A stretch of 64,000 bases of DNA from Alligator mississippiensis (taxonomy: Eukaryota > Chordata > Crocodylia > Alligatoridae), in contig NC_081828.1 of the NCBI RefSeq assembly GCF_030867095.1, positions 209,814,978-209,878,977 on the forward strand. Reading direction: 5' to 3'. This document shows, piece by piece, positions 1-12,032 of this stretch. The notes below the pieces were generated by a model that saw only the letters and a list, made by a program, of their open reading frames with translations, was not told the DNA's origin and did not search any database. Position numbers and translations under genes: made by a program. Position 1 is the first letter of the stretch; each line of letters starts with the position of its first letter.

Positions 1-3000
1 GCTGCGGGCTGTTCACTTCCCCAAGGATTATGCCAGCCCATGGGGGGGCACATGACCCTGGTACCCACCCCAGTGGCAGGGGAGGGGGGGTCCCCAGGGC
101 AACAGGTGCCACTTCCCTGTGCCCCCCCCAAAAAGAGCTCCGAGTCCCCCCCCAGCTCAGCTCAGCTCATGGCCCGGCTTCCTCCCCAGCCTCCATCGTC
201 TTCATCATCAACCTTTTTGATACAAAGGTTGTATCAGAAACATGAGCTCTGAAAGTTATGGGGACAGATTGAAGAAAAATGAACAGGTTAGCCTAAGTCA
301 GAAAGAAGACACTTAAGGCAACCTTAAAGTTTAGCAAAATTATGAGAAGGGTGGAAGGCAGATAGAAAAATACAACTCCTCATTGCAAATGGCCTAAACA
401 AGAAGAGATGCAATCTCAGGGCTTGTCAACACTGCTGCAGCTGTGGGTCCTGATACCATGAGGACTAGACCCCATCTTGCATACATCCCTACCTGAGCCT
501 ACAGGCATGCTCCAAACCCCAAAATACATGAGCGAGGCTGCTGCAGGCTCATCCTTCCACGCCCGCTCCAGTTCAGAGGATGCTCTGGGTAAGGCCCAGT
601 CAGGTCCCCCCTGCCGCAGAGCTAGACCCCACTATTGCACTGCTGCAGACAAGCCCTCAAAGGACTGGTTTTGGAGAGCTTTACTCCCGTGGAATTGTAC
701 CTTCATCTCAGACCCTCTAGGGCAGAGGTGGCCAACCCACGGTATGCCTGCCATAAATGGCAGAGGCAGCCTGTGTGCATGGCATATGGCACATCAGGGA
801 AGGGGCAGGGAACACAGCAGCACCTAGGGTAGGGAGCAGGAAGCAGAACAACAGATCAGACAGAGAGCAGAAAACAGGAAACAGAAAGCAGAGCAGTAGA
901 ACAGGCAGGAGAAGGGGATCAGAATGGCCCTCAAGAAGTGCTAATCCTGCCAAAAAGGGATCTAGATGCCTACCTCGCAGGCACCTTACTCACTAAATGA
1001 ATCGAACGTCTCCTAGAGCAAGGCACTGCTCATAGGAGTAAGAGGGACATAGTCAAAACCAAGATCAGAGGTAAATAGTGGACTTGTGAGACAACTGAAA
1101 CTTAGAGGGTTCTGGGACTTTCTTTAGTGAAGCCTCAATGGGCGCCTGTACACACCACAGGTTTCAATCCTCATTAAATTAAATAGGTTTATAAAATTTA
1201 AAGTTGTTTATTTTGGAGCATTGCATCTATGTTTGCACACACTAGGTTTTTGAATTAAGCTGGGTCCCTGGCAGCAGGAGAGCAGGATAGTCCAGTGCTG
1301 CCCCCCTGGCCTGGGGTCCTCCACCCACCCCATGTCCACGCAGCTGTGGAAGCAGGGAAACTGCAAACCACACAAGAAAAAACAAGTGAAGCAATTAGAA
1401 AGCAAGTCAAAGGGGTGAACTACAAAAAAGTCACAGCGCCATCTGGTGGACAAAGAGGCCCATTACATGTCTTTGAGTACCTTTTGTGTTTGCACGCATC
1501 AAATCCATGGACGGGACGCTTTAATTCCCGGCAAGCCAAACTAAACTACACCCAAAAAGTTTTAGTTCAATGCACTGGAAAGACTTTTAAAGAGCCTGGA
1601 AAACCCGCTTGTGTAAATAGTCATGCAGTTGTAGCGCAAGAAAGGGCAAAAAACGTGACATGTACAAAGGCCCAATAATGGCAACAGTTTAGAGTCCAGC
1701 CCATGGCACAGGAGCACTGCCTGAAATCAGGGGATTGTCACAGCTTCATGGAAGACATGCAGTCTCCATAGTATAAAGCAATGCAGACAGGAATAAGACA
1801 GACCAAACCTAATAGAAGGACTATCACGGCCACAACAACATGGAGAGGGGAGGAGATGCTCCTTGATCCTATTGCCTTCTGTCCATCAGCATTCCCATCA
1901 TCTCTTTATGGAAATACAACTGTTTGACCAGCAGCTCACAGACTTTCTCATTCCCACACAGGAAGGGAAGCTCTCTCAGAAGACAGAGTCGATGACCCTC
2001 ACCCTGCCGGACCCGGCTTCTGACTCAGCCACACTCAGGAGCTGTGAGTCTGATTTATTTTGGTGACTGAGCGATTACTCCTCCTCGGCCTCAAATTGCA
2101 ACTACCACAAAAGCAGGGCCATCTCCAGGGACTGGGCAAACCTGCTGATGCCATTGAAAGCAATGGGATTGCTTGAGGGTACCCAAAAGCAGAGTTCAAT
2201 TAGGGTCGCTTTTGCCAGCACTGCTGGCAGCTTGCATAGTGAGAGGATGTAGTGAGATGGTACTGTCTTTCCCTACAGGGAGAGGGACTGGGCAGATACC
2301 TCTACTGAAGAAGACAAAAGAAAAGGAAAAACATACTTAGCAAATGAGATTTGGTGCGGATTATCCCCACACCCATAAATCAGATATAAATCTGTCATTT
2401 AAGTGATCTGTCATAGACCCAGGCAAGTTTCTAGCCTCTTACAACTACACAACTACCACCTCAGTTCAGAATGGAGGACATTGAGGTACCATTACTCTTA
2501 CGGGCATAGCTCATGATCAGCAGGGATGGGAAGTCAAAGGAGCTGGCTCCTGCGTCAGGCCCAAGGCTGTTAGAGTGCACTGACCTTCCCAATCCTGCTG
2601 GCCTAATGGTTAAAAATAACTGGTCTCAAAAGAGATGGCAGCATGTCCATGTTTAGCTTGGCTAGATTTGCACTGCATTGGAGATGAGTAATTTCTTCAT
2701 GCTACACAGCTCACTGGGAGGTTTATTTTGCACATAAATAATGCTTGGGTTACAGCACTCTTGGCTCAAATCCATTGTACAGCTTGCATGGAGGATGAAT
2801 CAGACTCGGTCATGACTGGCTTTAGATAATCTACGTGTGCGTTCTTAGTGAGATGATATTGGTAGAACGAGAGCTGCTTGGCAATTTTTCAATGAACCAG
2901 GTATTCAGCAGAAAAAGCCAATGCATCAAAACCAAACTTTTCTCAGCAAATAGTGGATTTCAACAAAATGATTGTTGAAAAGGTTTCTTGGGTCCGGAAT

Positions 3001-4337
3001 AAAATATGAATGAGAAAGAGAGACTCTCCCAGCACTGGAGAGCCAATAGTGTGCTAATTATGGTACTTTCTTGGGGTGCAGGAGACCTTAGCTTGAGTCT
3101 CTGCTCTGCCAGTTTTGGAAGGCAACTTGCACCTGAGATCTCTCACGCTTGGGCAAATGCCCTCAGCAGCCAACTACTGGGTATTTGAGGTTGGTGTCTA
3201 TTCCCTCCTCTCCCACCTCAAAAAAAATTAAAGGGTAATTGTCTGAGAGAGCTATTTTGAAAGCTGGAAGAAATCACTATCACATCTTGCTAAGGAGAAG
3301 CTACAGTCTTGGGACACAGTACTAGCTTACCCTTAATTTTTCAATGGCAGATAGAGGAACAAAGCTCATCATCATCTGGCTGACGAATGGTGATATACTA
3401 CCAGTCTTAATGTTAAATAGCCAAGTACCTTCCATGCAGAATTCACAGCAAAAGTAAAATCCCTGTTGGATCTAATGAATGCCATTAGGTCTCTGGCACT
3501 TCTTCCTTTAGGGGGTCAGGCCTTTGTTTGGGAAAAGGGGTTTTTGGGGGTGCTCTGTTGGGCAGGATTTGGACTGCAAGCATCACACATGGTAGAAGGC
3601 TTGTCTCAAAGAAGACATCCAACGTCTCCTCAGGATAGTCAGACTCCAGGTTGCCTTGATCAGTTCTGTGAGGAGATAGCACCATAGCTGGGTGCCTGCC
3701 CCAGGTCCCACACCTTGGGCTGTGTGCCCTGCACTGTCCCAGAAGAGTGCACTGATATCACTGCCTCACTCTACGGTAGTAGCACCATTGTACACCATGA
3801 GTGACAAATCCCATATTGGCTTTCCACATCTCACATAGACCACTTCAAATATCACCAGTGGGCTCTAATGAAGGAACACAGAAACTGGTGATGCAATAGC
3901 TATCACTGTTAGTAATGGAAAATTGGGGAAATGGAGTATACCGGACGGTTTGGAGTAGCATGGAGTTAAGCCAGGCCAGATCTTTGGTACAGTTTTTACT
4001 CATTCAGGAGAACTACTCTACATACCTCCCTCAGGGACACAGCAACACTGGAGGTTTCTGCTGATAGGCATTGCACTTTCAAATACACTCACACCAGCAC
4101 GACCATCCATCAGATGCACATACGGCATCGTAGTACCTGTTGTTTCATTACTCTACAAACCTACAACACATCTACACTGCCCCAGGACTAGCATGGCAGT
4201 GCCTGCAAGAAGCACCCCCTGCCCACACACTCCCACTCTGTCCACACCAAAGCCTAGACATGAGGAAGTGTAGCACAGCCCTGAGCATATGCCCAGAGCC
4301 ACACTCAGGCTCTCTGCCTAAAGAAAGCTTACAGTCC

Positions 4338-4410
4338 TAGTATGGCTGGAGGGGACCTCAGGAGGTCATCTCTAGTCCAACCCTCTGCTCAAGGCAGGAT
4401 CACCTCAGCT
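4338..4410 (+). repeat. CR1-like LINE 3' fragment (short)
   Basis: The stretch resembles the conserved CR1 3' region (ggaggggacctcaggaggtc, followed by a text like 'tagtccaacc'). It is short and diverged; orientation is uncertain because this family is palindrome-rich at its end. Confidence 0.5.
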
Positions 4411-5159
4411 TCTTGGTCTAGGGCTATATCTATACCATCTACACTTCCTTATTTCCAGGCTTTGGCAGGAACAAGTGAATAGGCTAGCAGTGTGGCTATA
4501 TCCTTAGTTTCCAGCCTGTTTCTTGGCTTCACTCAGAAAGAGAAATCTGGATAGAAAATAGCAAGCCTCAGCTTTACAAGATGGCTAGACCGTCACTAGT
4601 CAGGAACAGTCGATGCAAGGACTCTTTGGACCAAAGACTTACTGTAGTTGGCAGGGGCATTTTCAAGCAAGCTGTTCTGCTCCACACGTACTACCCCCAA
4701 TTGACAGCATATAGCCACATCCATGTGGCACAGGGGTGGGTGAATCAGAATCGCTGAGGGAAGGAAGCAAATGCAGAAGGGCAGAGGCGTCATTTGGATT
4801 GGTCCAAGAGAGTACAAATTAAACAAAAGTCTTGGTTGCCCCACGATCCACGCCAATGTAACTGGTCTTTACATTAGCGTGAAAAAAGTACACACGTGAC
4901 ATATAGCTCTCCTCTAACATAACTTATTAGAATCTGGTGTAAAATTAACACAGGGAAAAATCAACGCAGGAGAAAGCAAAAATACAACTACAGCAGTCCA
5001 AGTTACCCCAGTGTAAGTGATGAGTATCCAGGGGTACCATCCTGGAGTGGGTGTTTGCTTGTGGCAATCAGGATGTCTATTCCCCCAATGCCCAATGTCA
5101 AGGTACTCTAATAGTACCTACTGCATGCTGCCACCCTGAGAGAGCTGGTCATTTGTCCA

Positions 5160-6143
5160 CTCCAGAGTTTGGGATAATTTACATTGGTGTCAGTGGCAGC
5201 GGCAGTCCCTTGGTCCAAGGTTGACAGTCTTGCAGTAGATAGGGAAGTCATCAGTGAGTCCAGAGATGGCTGAAGTGGCCAATCTGAGATCTGTATATTT
5301 GACTGCAAATACTGCAGACAGTTTCAGCAGGAAGGAGTGGATCCTGGTGATATCAGGTCACAGCTTCTTTCCCTTTTTTCTCTCTCTCACTTGTCTGCCA
5401 CCATAATGAGCAAGTTTGCTCAGAATGGTTCATGCCTTCTCATACTTGATTTTGGAGATGTCCCAAGGCAGCATTGGCAGATTTTACCCACTGTTGAATA
5501 TCATCATCTATGCTTACTTTTTGGGAAAGGCGACTACGCAGGTGGGGAAATTCTTAACGCTCTCCAAAGACTGCCTGCCTTCTAATTGCAATATGTGGGG
5601 GAGCGGCTGGCTGGTTCGGGGTAGGCTGGTAAAGTATCTTGGTTCTCATGAGGCTGGCAGTGAGTCCAAGTATTTCATACACTTCACAGAAGCAGTTGAG
5701 AGAAACCTGGAGCTCCACAATTGGGTGGGAGCACACAGCACAATTCTCAGGATACTTAAGCTCTGTAACGGAGGTGTTGGTTATCTTGGATATGGATATC
5801 TTGGAACGTAACTGGTTGATGTTAAAGAGATTCCTGTCCATGACTTGAGATGGAAGTCTATCAGCAATTAGATGTGGAATAGCCATGATATAAGTGGAAA
5901 AAGTGTTGGTGCAATGATGCATCCTTGCTGGACTCCAGTTTGAATGGGGAAGGGGTCTGTTTCCAAGCCATTGCTTAGGATGACTGTTGTCATACCATCA
6001 CAAAAAAGTCTGATGAGAGTAGCAAATTTTGGCAGGCATACAAATGTTATCAGGATTTTTTGCAGGGCCTCTTCAAAGGCCTTAGTCAGGTCAGTGAAGG
6101 CCGTGTAAAGATTTCTGTGGTGCTCATGGCTCATCTTCTGCAA
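5160..6143 (-). mobile_element. Decayed non-LTR retrotransposon, reverse transcriptase part
   Basis: Minus-strand translation from 6,143 downward reads as the palm region of a LINE reverse transcriptase: a stretch with 'YTAFTDLTKAFEEAL' (catalytic aspartate), then 'GVQQGCIIAPTLF'. After a frame change near 5,900 it continues with 'SKISISKITNTSVTELKYPENCAV', the degraded equivalent of the second catalytic box, where the expected double aspartate reads EN. Further down, in other frames with stops, the thumb-like part can still be followed to about 5,350. At least two frame breaks and several stops show it is inactive. The clade is probably one of the L2/CR1/Jockey-like lineages; I cannot name it. 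Confidence 0.75.
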
Positions 6144-6370
6144 AGATCATGCCTAGTGTACCTCTGAATGATCTGAAACTACATTGGGGATCAAGTAAAA
6201 CATACTCTGTGAGAAGAATGAGTCTAGTGAAGAGAACGCAGGCAAAAATCTTACCAACTATACTCAAATGATGTAATTTATAGCAGCATAAACCTGTTGT
6301 GTGTGTAGGAGTAAAGGAAGATTTAGACTAACCATAGCCACAGAGTTGGTCGGCCACTTTAAGCTAAAAT

Positions 6371-6572
6371 CAGGCAGAAGTGGCACCTTAAAGGCTAACC
6401 AGGTCAGAGAAGCATGGACTTTTGCAAACAACAACCTCTTTCGTCGGATGCTGTGAATGGTATGAGTGTTTGTGCATTAGTAGCATTGACAACAGAGGTT
6501 GTTGCCTACAAAACTCATACCTCTCTGAGCCAGTTAGTCCCTAAGGTGCCACTCTGCACTGCCTTCTGCCTG
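6371..6572. repeat. Foldback (inverted-repeat) element
   Basis: The left arm (CAGGCAGAAGTGGCACCTTA at about 6,371) reappears inverted at the right end (about 6,541-6,572). A second inner pair (aacaacctcttt / aacagaggttgtt) supports a hairpin. The layout is that of a small non-autonomous element common in reptile genomes. No coding capacity. Confidence 0.55.
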
Positions 6573-9056
6573 ACTAATGATAAGGAACACTTTCAAAACA
6601 GTGAAGCCTGTGAGATCTTGAAATACTTTCCCAAAGGAAATGGTGGGAAGCCACTTGTTCGAGTCATTTAAAATTAGACTGGATAATACACTGGAGAATA
6701 GTCTGCAGGTGCAGACACTTAGTTTAAGGAGATATAGAAACCCTGCATTTACTCCTGCCTGAAACCTTGACAACGTGAGAGAAGATGAATAGCAGACAGG
6801 AAAGCAAAGAGGCTAGCAAGGCACTGGCATGTGTGTGCAAAAAAAACCCCCCTTAACAGACCACAAAAGTACACAAAGGCACACAGAGACACACAATTAT
6901 TGCCACTGTTCACCATTTTAGCTGAAGAGAAAGGCAGGATGCTACCCCCGTGTAGTGCGAAGATTAAACTGGTGTCTGACATGACTACAAATTACAGCTC
7001 GTTCAGCTAGACTCTCAAATACTTTTCACATCTTTCTTCCTCATTTGGCTTCAATTTACAAATGTGCCTACGGGAAATTTTCAAAACTCGGAGGACAGAG
7101 AGAGTCTATGCAGATAATAGAGATAGATTAGACATTTCTTTCCCTATCATAAGATTCACAAATCCTTAGCCCAGTAATACGGGGGGGATGTATCATATTA
7201 AAAACCCAGCAATTGTTGTTTTTTTATATTTGCTACTTTAAAGCATGATTATTAAAGCAGCCAGATTGTGTCTTCTCCCAAGGTGGTAGGTTCGATGTGA
7301 CTGGAAGATAGTAGGTTTGGTGTGACCCACAGAATGGCACGCTGTGCCCATAAACTTGTCCAACTATACAGCTGGTCCAACAAGAGATATCACCAAAAGA
7401 AAAAGGTCTTGCTTCTTCTGCAGAGCTCGCAGTTTACTCTGCGAGGGGCTCCAGTGCCATCTAGCGGCAACTTGGCTTTTCCCTTCAATCCAACCCCTCA
7501 GGTTGCAGGTTTTAAACTTGTACAAAACAACCGTTGCATGGAGAATTAGCTCGGTCTCAAGGGGAGGGAGCCCCGTGTCCCGCTCCAGCAGGTGAAGGTG
7601 CAGCACTGCCAGGCTGGGAGGATGCATCTCAGTCATTTTAGCAAGGTAGGAGGGAAAGGGGACTGGGACTGAGGCTCCAAAATGTGGAGAGATGAAAAAT
7701 GAGAAACCTTTGAGGGAATTTCCAAACCACCACCAGGGACACAGTCCGCGCTTAACTCCAGCCCCACTGAGAAACATATGGGGCGGGTTCAGTGTAGTGA
7801 TGAGAAAAATGATGTGCATAATCTCCTCAGCCGGCATAAAGCAGCACAGAGCCACTGAAGATGGTGGAACAATGCTGTTTCACACCACCAATAGGTCTGG
7901 CCCATGTGCATTTAAAAATGTTTTTAAAAAACTCTGTACTTGTATTATAAGTAGCTCTTTACATTGAATATAGCTCTGACACTGGCAATAATGCAGACTA
8001 TTACAATGGCAATGATCCAGAAAAATTCACTGTAGTTTCTTCAGCTCCTTTGTGTAAATGTGACAAGAGAAAATTGAATGTGAACGCTCCTCTAACTAGT
8101 CAGTACGTCTGGCTTTCAGGGCTCTACAGTCAGGCAGGTCTATTTTTAAGTCTAGGATCCAGGTGCCCATTGAGGACATACCACTCTATCCTGTGAAAAG
8201 TTTAATAGAGGCTCCCAAACCCCAGCATGAGACCCAGCCTGACCTTCAGGTTCCTGGTCCTCATCCATAAGCCAGAAGAAACTCCCGGCGAACATGTCAC
8301 TGAGGGCACTGGCAGATGAACTAGGTACCGCAAGGGAAAAGGTTGTGGGGGAAAGATTGCTCTTACCTATGGAAGATGTAAGCTAGGCCATGGTAGCCCA
8401 CCCTATAATAAAGAAGGTGTAAGCTATTGCAGGTTAGCTTTCATCTACCATACGTTAACAGCAGGCACACAGGCAGTCTCCACGGGAGGTACTGTCATGC
8501 TGGAAATCCTCATCCCCTGTCAGCATAAGGTAACTAGTTTGAGTGACCCCGTCTTGAAGCTCCCACTAGGGTGAGTATTTCATCCAGTACTCTTAAATAT
8601 GAATCAACCTTGATCTAGAGAGGCAAAGCAGGCCCTGTTGCCTGACCCGCTCTGGCAGGTACCCCAACCTGGCCCTCTCCCACCCCAGGCTCTCTTGGAT
8701 GAAGGTTTCCCCAAGGACTCTTCCTTGAAAAAGCAGCTTGCTGGCCTTGCTGGGAGGCACCTGACTAGTCACATGCGCTGCCCTGTTCAGAAAGGTGAAT
8801 ATCCTCAGTCCTACAGGGCCAGATTCAGCTTCACCTATTGCTGATGTTATCCCTCGGTCCCTTTACTTTCAATGCCCCAGCTAAGAGAGGAAGAGCTAAT
8901 CAGAAATCGGGTGGAACAGGAGGTAGTGAAGAATCTGGCCCTCCTTTGCAGGGCTGCTAGTTGCAATCGGAGTACCTCTGATCAGAGTTACGATCAGAGC
9001 ACCTGGCTGCTGTCTACTGCTGCCATGAGAAACCCATTGCCCTCTATGCATCTGTA

Positions 9057-9082
9057 CACACACACGCACGTGCACACACACC
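9057..9082. repeat. CA-rich microsatellite
   Basis: Alternating CA repeats interrupted by CG and TG steps. Confidence 0.85.
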
Positions 9083-10089
9083 ACAGTTACTGCATGCCAG
9101 TGACGGGCTCCATCCTTGATCTCCTATCCTTCCTGTGTTGAACGGCTTTCCATCATCTCCGCATACCTGCTAGATGAATAAGAGACTGCGCTGCCGTATG
9201 CCCTTGATGCTCCCAAGCCAGCCTGTCACTCCCTTTACTGACTCTTGCCTTTTACGAAGTGTGTGAATAATCCAGTTAGCTGAGCTGGTAAACATATGAC
9301 AACCCCTGCCGTCTCCACTTCCATGACTCAGACCCTGGCTGGTAATCAATGAAGTGCACATTACATGCTTAATCACATCCCTTTGCCTCTCTCTTCTGGA
9401 TATTTAAGGTACTCAGTGTGCAAGTATTTGATAAGCCCCTACTCCTGCTGAACCGTGTCTTGCTCAGCGACCACCTCTGGCCTGGCACACAATGTCTCCT
9501 TGACGTGGCGGATGAATGACTATGGTCTTTATACTATATTTTGTCTGGGGCTCTCTATGCAAGTAGCCAGATCTTAGCCCATTCTGAGCTAACTTTCTTC
9601 CCTAATTCTAATTTCTTGAAGGAATCATTAAACAGATCATCGGGAGGGGCCATGCTCTCTTGAAGCACAGGTTTGAACCAAAGTCCTGGCTCTCCGCAAG
9701 TGGCTGGTAATGTGATGCTTACGTACGTATTTAAAGCACTGGCCCAAATTGTTGAGGGAGAGTATCCGAGGCATTTCACAAAGCATAGCAGGGGAGGAGA
9801 AACACACAGGAGTCTTAGCACAGTCACAGATTGTGAGCAGCTCAGGGAGAAAAAGTGAGATCTGCAGGTGATTAGGGCCTTGGAACAGAAAAGACAGGGT
9901 GTCAATCAATCAGAGACCCAAATCTGCCCTCACACGCTCAATACAATGAACCTACAAGCTCTGCTTCCCATTTATGATACTATAGTGCCAACAGGCTCCA
10001 GCGGAGATGTAGGCCTGTACAAATACAGGACAGAGAGACAGTCATTGCTCCAAAATGTTTATGCTCTAAGTAGTTAATAGCAAAATGCA

Positions 10090-10175
10090 GAACTGAGACC
10101 CAAAGAGATAACGAGACTTGTCCAGCATCAAAGAGGAAATCCATAGCACATCTGGGCACCGAGTGGAGAGTACTT
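10090..10175 (-). repeat. MIR-like SINE fragment
   Basis: Sequence of the type 'gagacccaaagagataacgagacttg ... catctgggcacc' matches the core of a MIR-like SINE in reverse orientation. It is strongly diverged. Confidence 0.45.
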
Positions 10176-10414
10176 AAATTGCAACCAAAGCTTTCATCAC
10201 AAGAGCTTGGGACATCCGCCTCCTCCAAGCCGCTTCCTCCTGCTCATCTTTTAGCTCTCACTGATGCTGGGTTTCTTACCTACACTTCTAGTTGCACCAG
10301 GCAATGAGTAAGCCTACCTCTTCTTACATTTCCTCAGCCACAAAGTTCTTCCAACTGAGACTTGCTTCAGACGTCCGCAGAACGTACGTGGAGCAAAGGG
10401 AGTCTGGGCGAGTA

Positions 10415-10832
10415 CAAAGAGTCTCACAATACAAGAACTAGGGGTCCCAAAGTTAAACTAGTAGGTAGTAAGTTCAAAACTAACAAAGGAAGCTCTTTTT
10501 CACACAGCGTGTCCTTAAAGTGTGCAACTCGTCGCTACCAGATGTTGTAGACACTGATAGTTCAGCTAAATTAAAAAAGGGATTGGACACATTTTTGGAG
10601 GAAAGGGGCATCAGTAGCTATTGAACATGAGAATTAGGGATTCAGCCTCTGAATCAGAACTTCCTAGACCCTGAATGCTGGAGGCTGCAAGTGAGACAGG
10701 AACCACGGGAAAAAAAACCCTGGTCATACCTAGTTCACTCTCCCTTTTAGCATCCACCCTCTGCCCGTGTGTGACACAGGAAACTGGGCTAGATGGACCT
10801 ATGGTCTAACTCAGTAAATGGCAGTTAAAGAG
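10415..10832 (+). mobile_element. CR1 LINE 3' portion
   Basis: The interval follows the standard sauropsid CR1 3' course. It has 'acaagaactaggggtc', then 'gaagctctttttcacacagcg', then 'ggacacatttttggagg', and ends with 'gggctagatggacctatggtct' and 'cagtaaatggcagtt'. It is truncated at the 5' end and carries only untranslated and terminal ORF2 remnants. Confidence 0.75.
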
Positions 10833-11004
10833 GTCTAAGCTAGTGGCAGTGGATCTGACTGAGCCAGCACTCGTGAATATGGCCCATGGGCAGAACAAGG
10901 CTTTTAAGAGTGGACTGTTAAAGTAGATGTTATCCCCCCACTCCCTTTAGCTCCTACTCTCCTAGCTGGGGAATCAAAGTAATCGGGACTGCATAGGATT
11001 AGAG

Positions 11005-11023
11005 TCATCATCATCATCATCAT
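11005..11023. repeat. TCA trinucleotide microsatellite
   Basis: Six uninterrupted TCA units. Confidence 0.9.
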
Positions 11024-11776
11024 TACCATCTCTGGCCAACGCATCAAAGCACAGCACCCACACAGAGCACCTCCCTGGGTGTATCATGGCAGTGGAAGGG
11101 TAGGAATTTCTTCCTGGCCTCAGCTAGGGACCGTCCTGCGCTAGGCACATGGTTTGTTGGCCCTGTGTTTCTATCCCAGCCAGGGTAACAACACATGCCA
11201 TTGCTATGGTTTACACAAATAGCCCTTTCCTGCAGCCTCTGAAGTACAGAGCAAAATTATAGGGCAAAAAATCTACAATCGTTAAAAGCAATGTTGTTGC
11301 GGTTTTTAATCTGTGGAGCTCACTATCACATGATATTACTCAATGGAGAGGACAGCCCAGTTAGTCTTCTCTGGACCATTCCTTAGCCTGTTTTCTTCTC
11401 TCTCATCTCCTCATGCTTTTCTCTCTTCCAAACCTAAGGTGTGCTAGAAAAAAAATGTGCATTGCGTTCAGAGCTAATTACAACTCTGATTATTTTAGTG
11501 AATACCCATCACCTTTCCTTACTTCCAACATAGCAAAAACCTCATGGCCGCAGAATAAGATGCAGGTGGTCAGAGCCTAAGGACGAGAGGATGACTCAGG
11601 AAAATGCCCTTTCCCCGCCGCACGGTGCTTGGAAGGCATACAGCTCCCCATACTGAATTACCACGGGGATGTCCTGAATGAATAAACCTATCGGCATTGC
11701 AAAGTCCGATACCCAGCTAAGGCCTGAGACCTCCCCCCGACCCTTCCCCCAGCCCATAGTTGCAGGAACTCATGAT

Positions 11777-11876
11777 TGACTCAGCCTGATGGAATAGCTA
11801 CTAGCATGGCCCCTAAATATAGACCGTTTGGTTCATCGTCTTAACATAGCTCGGCGCGCTGTGATAAAATCAGCTG
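11777..11876 (+). promoter_or_regulatory. Candidate muscle promoter (MEF2/TATA-like site, AP-1 site, E-box)
   Basis: Within 100 bases lie an AP-1 consensus TGACTCA (11,777-11,783), CTAAATATAG (11,813-11,822), which fits the MEF2 consensus and could also act as a TATA element, and the E-box CAGCTG (11,871-11,876). A transcription start about 25-30 bases after the TATA-like element would fall near 11,845, upstream of a strong splice donor at 12,033. XIRP1 is known to be a MEF2-controlled striated-muscle gene, which makes the cluster attractive. Short motifs also arise by chance, and the giant XIRP1 exon is 16 kb away. Confidence 0.35.
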
Positions 11877-12032
11877 TCAGAGCCTGGGCTGAGGCAGAGC
11901 AAGGATCAAGAGAGACACGGTGGAGCAGGGCTCCTTCCTAGGATACTCTAAGGGCTGCTGGGTTGTGATTTCCAACACCGACAGATTTCCTCTGGGACTT
12001 TCTGCAGGAAAGACACAAGTCAGGAACACCTG
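11845..12032 (+). other. XIRP1: Candidate non-coding exon 1 (5' UTR) of XIRP1
   Basis: This segment has no ATG after the presumed start site and ends AACACCTG|GTAAGT, a near-perfect splice donor (donor at 12,033). It follows the MEF2/TATA-like cluster at the right distance. I infer a first, untranslated exon that could splice to the small exon at 25,465 or directly to the giant exon at 28,474. The start is approximate. An alternative promoter with TATAAAG at 15,843-15,849 cannot be excluded. Confidence 0.3.

Larger units (their letters stand above)
1..11760. other. Intergenic, no gene recognised
   Basis: I see no exon with a recognisable protein here. Short open frames are scattered on both strands but lack domain content and paired splice sites. 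The interval holds a decayed non-LTR retrotransposon (about 5.2-6.1 kb), a foldback repeat (6.4-6.6 kb), a CR1 LINE 3' part (10.4-10.8 kb), a CR1 end fragment near 4,340, C-rich tracts in the first 150 bases and CA/TCA microsatellites. A hAT-like terminal sequence may start near 723, but I found no second end. Confidence 0.6.

Noticed and set aside
723..840. hAT-like terminal sequence 'cagaggtggccaaccc'
   Set aside because: No matching inverted end or target-site duplication found.
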